Position numbers and translations under genes: made by a program. Source: Blastococcus sp. VKM Ac-2987 (GTDB lineage Bacteria; Actinomycetota; Actinomycetes; Mycobacteriales; Geodermatophilaceae). From it: DNA of 64,000 nucleotides. Location of the stretch: NCBI RefSeq assembly GCF_026967805.1, contig NZ_JAPVBG010000002.1:1-64000 (forward strand), in the 5' to 3' direction. Positions 16,805-24,318 of the stretch are shown piece after piece (the first letter of the stretch is position 1; each line of letters starts with the position of its first letter). The notes under the pieces were generated by a model that was not told the origin of the DNA, made no database searches, and saw nothing but the letters and a program-made list of their open reading frames with translations.

Positions 16805-17026
16805 AGTCCCGGACCCTGTCGGTTCCGACCCGCCCGGCAAGCGCCGCGTCCAGCGGGAGCGGTACTCACCCGCGGCCGGTCCTGACGCAGGCCCGAAGAG
16901 CCACTTGCCCATTGCGACGACACGCCGAAGGGCGCCTGCGACGCCAGCACGCCCTGCTTCTCAGCTGGCCCCACTAACCTGCGCGCGATCCAAGACGCGT
17001 CCGTTCTAGAAGGAGGAGGGGCCAGG

Positions 17027-17770
17027 ATGCTGGAGAACGCGGGGGTGGACTACCCGGAAGCACGGACGGTGGTCGACCTGCTCGCCACCAGCCGGGGTGA
17101 CGTGCTGATCAGCCTCGTCGAGTCCGCGGACCCCACCGAGATCGTGGTGTCCATCGGCGAGGACCGCTCGCGACGGCGGGTCCGGTTGGAGCCCGGCGAG
17201 CACGTCGAGGTGCTGTGGCGCGGGCCGGAGGAGCTGCGCTCCCTCCCCACGGAACTGGTCGCCGCCGAGCTCCACCCACCGCAGTGGCGGCTGCGCCCCG
17301 TCGGCCCGTCCACCCGGGGCCAGCGGCGGTCCGCGGTGCGCGCGCCGCTGAGCCTGCAGGTGCAGATGACCGTGGGCGCGGACGTGCTCAACGGCCTGAC
17401 GGTGGACATCAGCGAGGGCGGCATCCGTGCCCTCTTCTCGCCGCTCGACCCGGCGCGCGCCACCGCGCCCGGAGCGACAGGCGAGCAGCCCGCAGGGGAC
17501 TCCCCGCCGGAGCAGCCCGTGGCGGAGGACCGTTCCCGCGGGGAGGCGGAGGGCCCGCTGCGCATCGGCGCCGTCCTCCCGCTGGTCGTCTGCCTGGAGG
17601 AGCGGGAGGAGCTGCCCTGCCGGGGTGAGGTGATCCGGCGGATCCCGCGCCAGGACGGCGGCATCGAGCTGAGCCTGCGGTTCGTCGACATGCCCGAGAA
17701 GACCCAGGACCTGGTCCGCCGGCACGTGTTCGCCGGGCTGCGGTCGCTGCGCGCCCGGGGCATGCTCTGA
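17027..17770 (+). CDS. PilZ-domain c-di-GMP-binding protein
   Basis: A 247-residue protein with a YcgR-like N-terminal region (1-95) and a PilZ domain (98-240). The c-di-GMP signature is intact: RSAVR (Arg101, Arg105) and DISEGG (Asp127, Ser129, Gly132). An insertion of about 35 residues, rich in Ala, Pro and Glu, interrupts the barrel after the second motif. A strong ribosome-binding site GGAGGAGGGG precedes ATG 17027. No flagellar gene is close, but a diguanylate cyclase is encoded at 60.7 kb and a soluble chemoreceptor at 10.7 kb, so motility or surface control is a reasonable guess. Confidence 0.85.
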   Translation: MLENAGVDYPEARTVVDLLATSRGDVLISLVESADPTEIVVSIGEDRSRRRVRLEPGEHVEVLWRGPEELRSLPTELVAAELHPPQWRLRPVGPSTRGQRRSAVRAPLSLQVQMTVGADVLNGLTVDISEGGIRALFSPLDPARATAPGATGEQPAGDSPPEQPVAEDRSRGEAEGPLRIGAVLPLVVCLEEREELPCRGEVIRRIPRQDGGIELSLRFVDMPEKTQDLVRRHVFAGLRSLRARGML

Positions 17771-17812
17771 GCCGCGGCGGCGCCGGAGGGTGTGCATCGC
17801 GGCGCGCGAGAT

Positions 17813-17857
17813 CTGCGCAGTGGCCCCCATCGAAGGCCTGATGGGGGCACTGCGCAG
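17813..17857. terminator. Strong bidirectional hairpin between PilZ and DUF1116 genes
   Basis: Arms 17813-17831 and 17840-17857 pair over 18 bp with one bulged G and an eight-base loop. The converging stops are at 17770 and 17870. Confidence 0.75.
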
Positions 17858-17869
17858 GTCCGCCCGCGC

Positions 17870-19291
17870 TCAGGCGGTGCGGGCCTCCTCGGCGAGCGCG
17901 GCGAGCGCCTGCTCGAAGCACTGCTGCGGCGGCTGCACCAGCCCGGCACCGACCTGACCGGTGCCGGCGACCCGCCCGGCCATACCGGTGTTGATCTGCG
18001 GCAGCCAGCCGGTCCGGGCCACCTTCAGCACGTCGATGCCGGTCGGCGAGCCGCGGAAGCCCATGATCGGGATCGCCATGGCCGGGTTCTCGGTAAGCGT
18101 CAGCTGGTACATCCGCTCCGTCGTCGCCAGGGCGTCGGGGACGGTGCCGCCGACGAACCGGACGATCGCCGGCGCGGCGGCCATGGCGAAGCCGCCGATG
18201 CCGTAGGTCTCCATGATCGCGGAGTCGCCGATGTCGGGGTTGGCGTCGTCGGGGCCGTAGTCGCCCAGGAACAGCCCGACCGGGGTGTTCGCCGGGCCGG
18301 TGAACCAGCGGTCGCCGGTGCCGGCGGTCTGGATGCCGAACTCCGTGCCGTTGCGCGACATCACGGTGAGCATCGTCGAGCCGGGGACGTCGCGGGCGGC
18401 GTCGAGCGCGAGCTTCGCCGTCGGCATGCCGAGGTTGAGGAAGAAGTGCTCGTTGCCGCCGATGAACTTCAGCACGGCGGCGATGTCCGACGACGGCACG
18501 CCCTCCACCGCGACGATCGACGGCGACAGCTCGCGCAGCGCCATCAGGGAGCCCGCGCGGTTGCGGTTGTGCCCCTCGTCGCCCATCTGGAGCATCTGCG
18601 CCAGCACGGCCTTCACGTCGAGCGGGTCGTTGCCGGCGTCGATCGAGCCGCGCACGGCCTTGGAGAGCACCGGGCCGAGCACGTCGCGCATCCAGCGCAG
18701 CCGGACCTGCACCTCCTCGTTGAAGGCGCCCATCCGCAGCACCTTGCCGAGGCCCTCGTTGAGGTTGCAGAACGCCTGCCCGCCGGTGACCGGGTCCTCC
18801 AGGCACCACATCCACATCGAGGGGCTGGTGACGCCGGCCATCGGGCCGACCGTGCGGTGGTGGTGGCAGGGGTCGAGGGTGACCGCGCCGGTGGAGAGCA
18901 GGATCTCCGCCTCCTCGACGTCGGCCGCCCAGCCCTCGAACAGGCAGGCGCCGACGAGCGCGCCCCGCATCGGGCCGGAGGCGGCCTCCCAGGTCAGCGG
19001 GGGTCCCGAGTGCAGCAACGTGCGGTCGGCCAGGCCGATGACCTCGCGGGCCGGACGGACGTCGACCAGCACCGACCCGGCGGCGAGCAGCCGCTCGACG
19101 GCGGTGCGGTTGGCCGCGGCGCGGCGGGAGTCCAGGGCGAGCGCGGCGAGGTCGGCCGGGTCGCCGAAGCCCGGCGGCCGCCAGTCGACGTCGGCCACCT
19201 CGGCGCCCTGGGCGCGCAGCGCGTCGGAGAAGACGTCGACGCCGGCCGCCACGATGGACGGCGGACCGGAGAGCAGGTTCCCGAGGCTCAT
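17870..19291 (-). CDS. DUF1116 protein, AllG/YlbE-like transcarbamylase subunit
   Basis: A 473-residue DUF1116 protein. Recognisable segments are the N-terminal VFSDALRAQGAEVADVDWRPP, HHHRTVGPMAGVTSPSMWMW in the middle, GDEGHNRN near 240, and MPIMGFRGSPTGID-like text near the C-terminus. In E. coli the DUF1116 protein AllG (YlbE), with AllF (FdrA) and AllH, forms oxamate carbamoyltransferase, which converts oxalurate and phosphate to oxamate and carbamoyl phosphate. Here the gene lies after fdrA on the same strand; ATG 19291 overlaps by ATGA the stop of a duplicated fdrA 3' end. No AllH (DUF2877) gene is visible. A carbamoyltransferase role is therefore inferred from FdrA and carbamate kinase, with an unknown acyl-urea substrate. 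Confidence 0.85.
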   Translation of the reverse strand: MSLGNLLSGPPSIVAAGVDVFSDALRAQGAEVADVDWRPPGFGDPADLAALALDSRRAAANRTAVERLLAAGSVLVDVRPAREVIGLADRTLLHSGPPLTWEAASGPMRGALVGACLFEGWAADVEEAEILLSTGAVTLDPCHHHRTVGPMAGVTSPSMWMWCLEDPVTGGQAFCNLNEGLGKVLRMGAFNEEVQVRLRWMRDVLGPVLSKAVRGSIDAGNDPLDVKAVLAQMLQMGDEGHNRNRAGSLMALRELSPSIVAVEGVPSSDIAAVLKFIGGNEHFFLNLGMPTAKLALDAARDVPGSTMLTVMSRNGTEFGIQTAGTGDRWFTGPANTPVGLFLGDYGPDDANPDIGDSAIMETYGIGGFAMAAAPAIVRFVGGTVPDALATTERMYQLTLTENPAMAIPIMGFRGSPTGIDVLKVARTGWLPQINTGMAGRVAGTGQVGAGLVQPPQQCFEQALAALAEEARTA

Positions 19292-19341
19292 GCGGAGGCT
19301 CCCAGCAGGTCGAGGGCGTACCGCGTGGCCGCGGCGTTGGA
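19288..19341 (-). pseudogene. Duplicated 3' end of fdrA
   Basis: Read on the minus strand, 18 codons encode SNAAATRYALDLLGASA and a stop, closely matching the real FdrA C-terminus SNAAATRYALRLLGAAS at 19353-19406. The two 54-bp copies align without gaps, with most differences at third positions, 65 bp apart. The stub's stop overlaps the DUF1116 start as ATGA. It is best explained as the remains of a second fdrA copy that once abutted DUF1116. Confidence 0.8.
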
Positions 19342-19352
19342 TCCTGGAGACG

Positions 19353-20858
19353 TCACGAGGCCGCTCCGAGCAGACGGAGGGCGTACCGCGTTGCGGCGGC
19401 GTTGCTGGCAAAGACACTTGCGCCGGCGGCGGCGAGGGCGTCGGCCTGGGCCGACCAGCCCTGCGGATCGCCCTCGGTGCCGATCAGTGCGACGACGACC
19501 GGCAGCGCCCGCTGCTCGCGGGCGGCCCGCAGCGCGGGGACCAGTGCCCCGGCCGGATCGGGGTCGGCCCCGTGACCGAGGACGACATCCAGGAGCAGGA
19601 CGGCGGGCTCGTCGGAAGCGGCCAGCTCGGCGATCGCCTCCAGCCGCAGGGTCGGGTCGATCATCGGGTGCGCGCGGCCCACGGTGAGGGCGTCGTCGCC
19701 GAAGTCGACGACGAGGTGGCCCGAGGCGGACAGGTCCGTCCCGAGGTCGAGCCCGGGCTCCAGCGGGGTGTTCGAGCGGATGCCGCCCAGCGCCGGGGAG
19801 GCCAGCAGCATCGCCTCGTCGGCGAGCGTGCCGCCGGAGTAGAGGCCCTTGAGCGCCGCGCCGGGGACGGCGGCCTCGGCGGGCCCGGGGCGCGCGGGCC
19901 ACACCGGGACGTCGAGCCCCATGTCGGTCAGCAGCGCCTCGACGGCGGCGGTGAGGTCGGGCGTCTCGGCCGAGAGCGCGGCGCTGCGGACCGGCACGGA
20001 GAGACCGTCGGCGAACTCCGTCACCGCGGCGGCCACCGACGGAGCCGGGGGCTTGGACACCACCAGCACCCGCTCGGTGGCCGGGTCGGCGTCCAGCGCG
20101 GCGAGCGCGTCGAGGGTGGCCAGGCCCCCGACGGCCTCCGACAGGTCGCGGCCGCCGACGCCGAGCACGTGCGAGACGCCGACGCCGGCCATGTCGAGCA
20201 GGCAGGACACCTGCTGGGCGCCGGTGCCCGACGCCGCGACCAGCCCGACCGGGCCGGGGCGGACGACGTTGGCGAACCCGAGGGCGACGCCGGAGACGAT
20301 CGCGGTGCCGCAGTCGGGGCCCATCACCAGCACGCCGGCGTCGTGCGCGGCGCGCTTGAGCGCGACCTCGTGCTCGACCGGGACGCCGTCGGAGAAGACC
20401 AGCACGCTGCGCCCGGCGGCGATCGCGTCGGCCGCCTCGGCGACGGCGTACTGACCGGGGACGCTCACGATGGCCAGGGCCGGGGCCTCGGGCGCCAGCT
20501 CGTCCAGGCCCGCGCCGACCGTGCGGTGCGCGACGGCGGTGGCGGTGCCGGTGGAGCGCTCCCGCTCGGCCAGCGCGGCGTCGACGTCGGCGAGCGCATC
20601 GGCCAGCGCGGCGTCGTCGTCGGCGCGGACGGCGATCAGCAGCTGCTCGGGTGAGGCGTCGCCGTCGGGGGCCAGCCCCATGTTCGCGGCGAGCTCGAGG
20701 TTCAGCGGGGTCGCCATGGCCACGAGGACGGCCGAGACGCCGTCGCGGGCGCCGATGCGGCGGCTGACCTGCATCAGCTTGACGGAGTCGGCGTAGACCC
20801 CGGACCGAAGCTGCACCGAGACCGTCGCGTCTCCCCCGGCGGGGGCTGAGGAGCTCAT
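19353..20858 (-). CDS. fdrA: FdrA-family protein, AllF-like transcarbamylase subunit
   Basis: A 501-residue FdrA protein with a CoA-ligase-like fold. The N-terminus SVQLRSGVYADSVKLMQVSR is characteristic, followed by a Rossmann part (VGLVAASGTGAQQVSCLLD and VMGPDCGTAI) and the C-terminal LYSGGTLADEAMLLA and VLLLDVVLGHGADPDP. In E. coli FdrA is AllF, part of oxamate carbamoyltransferase. E. coli FdrA is somewhat longer. The gene precedes DUF1116 and is divergent from the uracil-type permease, sharing a 180-bp control region with two copies of the regulon dyad. With the carbamate kinase at 6.1 kb this suggests phosphorolysis of an N-carbamoyl acid to carbamoyl phosphate. Confidence 0.88.
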   Translation of the reverse strand: MSSSAPAGGDATVSVQLRSGVYADSVKLMQVSRRIGARDGVSAVLVAMATPLNLELAANMGLAPDGDASPEQLLIAVRADDDAALADALADVDAALAERERSTGTATAVAHRTVGAGLDELAPEAPALAIVSVPGQYAVAEAADAIAAGRSVLVFSDGVPVEHEVALKRAAHDAGVLVMGPDCGTAIVSGVALGFANVVRPGPVGLVAASGTGAQQVSCLLDMAGVGVSHVLGVGGRDLSEAVGGLATLDALAALDADPATERVLVVSKPPAPSVAAAVTEFADGLSVPVRSAALSAETPDLTAAVEALLTDMGLDVPVWPARPGPAEAAVPGAALKGLYSGGTLADEAMLLASPALGGIRSNTPLEPGLDLGTDLSASGHLVVDFGDDALTVGRAHPMIDPTLRLEAIAELAASDEPAVLLLDVVLGHGADPDPAGALVPALRAAREQRALPVVVALIGTEGDPQGWSAQADALAAAGASVFASNAAATRYALRLLGAAS

Positions 20859-20864
20859 CCCCGG

Positions 20865-20899
20865 ACCGTACCGGCGGATCTCTCAGCGGTGAAGTATCG
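20865..20899 (-). promoter_or_regulatory. fdrA promoter with shared operator
   Basis: On the minus strand TTCACC (20888-20893) lies 17 bp upstream of TACGGT (20865-20870), the same -35 and spacing as the carbamate kinase promoter. The -35 sits inside TCAGCGGTGAAGTATCG (plus strand 20883-20899), a copy of the dyad half-site. ATG 20858 is six bases beyond the -10. Confidence 0.55.
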
Positions 20900-20920
20900 G
20901 CATCTACCCGCAATAACGAT

Positions 20921-20946
20921 TTAGCACTGAGGTACTTCCGCCCACG
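20921..20946 (+). promoter_or_regulatory. Shared operator upstream of the uracil-type permease gene
   Basis: TTAGCACTGAGGTACTT (20921-20937) matches 22681-22697 at 16 of 17 positions and matches the carbamate kinase and fdrA sites in the other orientation. It lies 104 bp before the permease start and 22 bp from the fdrA copy, so one protein could control both directions. Confidence 0.6.
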
Positions 20947-21040
20947 GTGCGAGCCGTGCCACATTGACGCCTCTCGCTGCGCCGACACCACCGTCGACCA
21001 GCACCGGCACGAGTCGCAAGTGCACGTCGAGGAGGCACTC

Positions 21041-22516
21041 ATGGCGTTCGGGTGGAAGCTCTACGGGGACGGCAAGACTCCCCCGCTCGGAGAGGCCGTC
21101 GCCCCCGACGAGCGCCTCTCCTGGCCACGCACGGCCGGCATCGGCGCGCAGCACGTCGTCGCCATGTTCGGGGCGACCTTCGTCTTCCCGATCGTCATGG
21201 GGCTGGACCCCAACCTGGCGATCATGATGAGCGGCATCGCCACGATCATCTTCCTGCTGATCGTGAAGAACCAGGTACCGAGCTACCTGGGCACCAGCGC
21301 CGCCTTCGTCGGCGGCGTTGCCGCGATCCGCACCAACGGCGGTGACTCCAGCGACGTCGTGGGCGCCCTGCTGGTCGCCGGTGTCGTGCTCGCCCTCGTC
21401 GGTCTGCTGATCCACTTCGCGGGCCTGGGCATGATCAACAGGGTGCTGCCGCCGGCGGTGACCGGCGCGGTGGTAATGCTCATCGGGTTCAACCTCGCCC
21501 CGGTGGCGGCCGGCATCTACTGGCCCCAGGACCAGTGGGTCGCGCTGGCCACGATGACCTTCGTCATCGTCGCCTCGCTGGCGCTGCGCGGTTTCATCGC
21601 CCGCATCTCGATCCTGCTGGGGCTGATCTTCGGCTACCTGCTGTCGATCCTCCTGGACGCGACGGCCGGCCAGATCACCTCGGTCGACGGCACCGGCGCG
21701 GTGTCCACCCGCGACCGGATCAACTTCGACTCCGTCGCCGACGCGAACTGGTTCGGCCTGCCGGACTTCACCGCGCCGTCGTTCTCGCTGAACTTCAGCC
21801 TCCTGGTCATCCCCGCCGTCATCGCCCTGGTCGCGGAGAACGCCGGCCACGTCAAGGCGGTCGCGGAGATGACCAAGCGCGACCTCGACCCGGTCATGGG
21901 CCGCGCGGTCTTCGCCGACGGGTTCGCCACCGTCGTCGCCACCTCGGTCGGCGGCTCCCCCACCACCACCTACGCCGAGAACATCGGCGTCATGGCCGCC
22001 ACCCGCGTCTACTCGACGGCGGCCTACTACATCGCCGCGCTGGTGGCGATCCTGCTCGGCCTCATCCCCAAGTTCGGCGCCCTGATCAACATCGTCCCGG
22101 GTGGCGTGCTCGGCGGCATCACCGTCGTCCTCTACGGGATGATCGGCCTGCTCGGCGCCAAGATCTGGAAGGAGAACCGGGTCGACTTCGCCAACCCGAT
22201 CAACCTGGTGCCGCTGGCCGCCGGGATCATCATCGGCATCGGCAACGTCACCCTGGTCTTCTCCGACGACTTCGTGCTCAACGGCATCGCGCTGGGCTCG
22301 ATCGTCGCGGTGGTGGCCTGGCACCTGGCCCGCTGGCTGGCCCCGGCCGACATGAAGGACGCACTGCTCCGCGAGGGCGTCCATCCCGCGGCCGGCAGCA
22401 CGCTCGGCCACGCCCCCGGCGAGGAGGTGTCCCCCGACCCGTCGTCGGTGGACGAGGTCGGCCGCCCCGGCGTGCTCGGCGGCCGCACGCCGGGCAGGGA
22501 CAACCACGACCGGTAA
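21041..22516 (+). CDS. NCS2 nucleobase permease, uracil permease-like
   Basis: A 491-residue membrane protein of the nucleobase:cation symporter-2 family with about 12-14 membrane segments. The substrate loop VGGSPTTTYAENIGVMAATR is the uracil-permease (UraA/RutG) version rather than the xanthine/urate version (QNxGxxxxT). VAENAGHVKAV in the preceding helix also fits uracil transporters. A hydrophilic 45-residue tail follows the last membrane segment. ATG 21041 is preferred over GTG 21020 because GAGGAGG lies five bases upstream of it. Divergent from fdrA and upstream of the molybdo-hydroxylase operon, it probably imports the pathway substrate, most simply uracil or a related pyrimidine. Confidence 0.9.
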   Translation: MAFGWKLYGDGKTPPLGEAVAPDERLSWPRTAGIGAQHVVAMFGATFVFPIVMGLDPNLAIMMSGIATIIFLLIVKNQVPSYLGTSAAFVGGVAAIRTNGGDSSDVVGALLVAGVVLALVGLLIHFAGLGMINRVLPPAVTGAVVMLIGFNLAPVAAGIYWPQDQWVALATMTFVIVASLALRGFIARISILLGLIFGYLLSILLDATAGQITSVDGTGAVSTRDRINFDSVADANWFGLPDFTAPSFSLNFSLLVIPAVIALVAENAGHVKAVAEMTKRDLDPVMGRAVFADGFATVVATSVGGSPTTTYAENIGVMAATRVYSTAAYYIAALVAILLGLIPKFGALINIVPGGVLGGITVVLYGMIGLLGAKIWKENRVDFANPINLVPLAAGIIIGIGNVTLVFSDDFVLNGIALGSIVAVVAWHLARWLAPADMKDALLREGVHPAAGSTLGHAPGEEVSPDPSSVDEVGRPGVLGGRTPGRDNHDR

Positions 22517-22680
22517 GCCCGGCCGCTGCACCGCCCCCGCCGTCCCCGGCGCCCCGACGAGGTCCTCGACACCGTCCGGGCCCGGGGACGGCGCGCGTCC
22601 GGGGGCACCGGGACCGCGCGGTACCGGCGAGGACCGGTTCCGGCCGCCCGCTGACGTCCCGGCGACGATGTCGCGAAGTT

Positions 22681-22706
22681 TTAGCGCTGAGGTACTTTCG
22701 CCTGCC
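22681..22706 (+). promoter_or_regulatory. Shared operator upstream of the molybdo-hydroxylase operon
   Basis: TTAGCGCTGAGGTACTT (22681-22697) is the fourth copy of the regulon site, 67 bp before the coxM-like start. Downstream, an AAGAGT hexamer at 22719 has spacing similar to that of the other promoters, though a poor -10 match. The 22517-22680 stretch before it holds nothing I can name. Confidence 0.6.
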
Positions 22707-22763
22707 TCCGGCCGGTGAAAGAGTGAATCCCCGCAGCCGCTCGCACGGAGGTGACCGCAGCCG

Positions 22764-23639
22764 GTGAAGCCAGCTCCTTTCAGCTACGCCGACCCAGGCT
22801 CCCTGGACGAGGCCCTCGAGGTCCTCGCCGAGGAGGGCGCCAAGGTGCTCGCCGGGGGCCAGTCGCTCCTGCCGCTGCTCTCGATGCGCCTCGCGGCGCC
22901 GGCCACGCTCGTGGACATCAACCGGGTCCCGGGCCTGGACGCGGTCGACGTCACCGACGACGGCGTGACCGTCGGCGCCCTGGTCCGCCACCACGCCCTC
23001 CTGCACCACGACGCCGCCGCCCGCGTCCAGCCGCTGCTGGCCCGCGCGACGGCGAACGTCGCGCATCCGGCCATCCGCAACCGGGGCACCACCGTCGGCT
23101 CGATCGCGCACGCCGACCCGTCGGGGGAGATGACGTCGGTGCTCGCGCTGACCGACGGCTCGGTCACCGTGGCGGGCGCTGCCGGCACCGACACCGTGGG
23201 CTGGCGCGACTTCTTCGTCGGGCCGCTGGAGACGTCGATCGCCGGGCCCGCCGTCGTCACCTCCGCCTTCTTCCCCGCGCTGCCGCCGCGCTCGGGGACG
23301 GCCTTCGCCGAGATCGCCCGCCGCAAGGGCGACTACGCCGTCTGCGGTGCGGGCGTCGTCGTCACGCTGGACGACGACCGGCGCGTGACCTCCGCCCGCG
23401 CCTCCTACGTCTCGGTGGGCATCGTCCCCGAGGTGCACGACCTGACGGAGGCCGTCGCCGGGGCGCCGGTGGAGAAGGCCGACTGGGCCGCCGCCGGCGC
23501 GCTGGCGCGGACGCTGGTCGAGCCGGACACCGACATCCACGCCAGCGCCGACTACCGGCGTCTCCTGGTGGGCGTGCTGACCGAGAGAACTCTGGCCGAG
23601 GCTGCCGCCGAGGCCTCCGCGAGAGCGACGCGCGAGTGA
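22764..23639 (+). CDS. FAD-binding subunit of a xanthine dehydrogenase-family molybdo-hydroxylase (CoxM-like)
   Basis: A 291-residue medium subunit of the CoxM/HcrB family, carrying electrons from the iron-sulphur subunit to an acceptor through FAD. FAD motifs are LAGGQSLLPLLSMRLA and RNRGTTVGSIAHADPSGE, with the family's RRKGDYAVCGAG towards the C-terminus. It starts at GTG 22764 behind GGAGGTG. The operon order is M-S-L-G. Length matches the family. It needs the small and large subunits encoded downstream. Confidence 0.92.
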   Translation: MKPAPFSYADPGSLDEALEVLAEEGAKVLAGGQSLLPLLSMRLAAPATLVDINRVPGLDAVDVTDDGVTVGALVRHHALLHHDAAARVQPLLARATANVAHPAIRNRGTTVGSIAHADPSGEMTSVLALTDGSVTVAGAAGTDTVGWRDFFVGPLETSIAGPAVVTSAFFPALPPRSGTAFAEIARRKGDYAVCGAGVVVTLDDDRRVTSARASYVSVGIVPEVHDLTEAVAGAPVEKADWAAAGALARTLVEPDTDIHASADYRRLLVGVLTERTLAEAAAEASARATRE

Positions 23640-23707
23640 GCATCGCAGCGAGCGCCGGCGAGCGAGGAGCGGAACGAGTGCGGAGCAAACACCATCGGGA
23701 GGGCCGC

Positions 23708-24223
23708 ATGACCAGAGTCGACACGGAGCGCACGATCACCGTCACGGTGAACGGTGTTCCACGTGAAGCCACCGTGCCGGTGCGCCGGCTGCTGTCCGAC
23801 GCGCTGCGCCACGACCTCGGGCTCACCGGCACCCACGTGGGCTGCGAGCACGGGGTGTGCGGGGCCTGCACGGTGATCGTCGACGGCGCCCCGGTGCGCT
23901 CGTGCCTGATGCTCGCCGTCCAGGTGGACGGGTCGGAGGTGCGCACCGTCGAGGGCCTGGCGCACGACGACCACCAGGGCGGGCAGGTGATGCACCCGGT
24001 GCAGGAGGCGTTCCGCGAGTGCCACGCGCTGCAGTGCGGGTTCTGCACGCCGGGCTTCCTGATGACGATCGCCGCCGGGCTCGAGGGCCGGGACAACTCG
24101 GTGGAGATCTCCGAGGAGGAGGTCGACGAGATGGTCGGCGGCAACCTGTGCCGGTGCACCGGCTACGCCAACATCAAGAAGGCCGTGCACCACGCGGCCG
24201 CCGCGATGAAGGACGACGCCTGA
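23708..24223 (+). CDS. [2Fe-2S] subunit of a molybdo-hydroxylase (CoxS-like)
   Basis: A 171-residue small subunit with two [2Fe-2S] clusters. The plant-ferredoxin-type site is CEHGVCGACTV with a later Cys in PVRSCLM, and the C-terminal site is CGFCTPGF with NLCRCTGY. It passes electrons from the molybdenum centre to FAD. The 68 bp before ATG 23708 contain a ribosome-binding site (GGGAGGGCCGC). Its stop overlaps by ATGA a 31-codon frame that leads into the large-subunit gene. Confidence 0.94.
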   Translation: MTRVDTERTITVTVNGVPREATVPVRRLLSDALRHDLGLTGTHVGCEHGVCGACTVIVDGAPVRSCLMLAVQVDGSEVRTVEGLAHDDHQGGQVMHPVQEAFRECHALQCGFCTPGFLMTIAAGLEGRDNSVEISEEEVDEMVGGNLCRCTGYANIKKAVHHAAAAMKDDA

Positions 24224-24318
24224 TGACTCCGGCCGCTCCAGGCATAGGAAGCTATGCCTACGTCCTGAGCCCGGAAACGCAGGCAAAGGTTCCTATGCCT
24301 GAGGGGGGCGAGCGGTGA
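24223..24318 (+). other. 31-codon bridging frame containing alternative hairpins
   Basis: This frame (MTPAAPGIGSYAYVLSPE...) overlaps coxS by ATGA and coxL by GTGA. It contains three copies of an 8-mer: AGGCATAG (24240-24247), CTATGCCT (24252-24259) and CTATGCCT (24293-24300). The first two form an 8-bp hairpin with loop GAAG; the first and third extend to a perfect 11-bp repeat, AGGCATAGGAA with TTCCTATGCCT. The rare ATA codon and lower GC suggest a palindromic insertion rather than a selected peptide. Confidence 0.5.
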
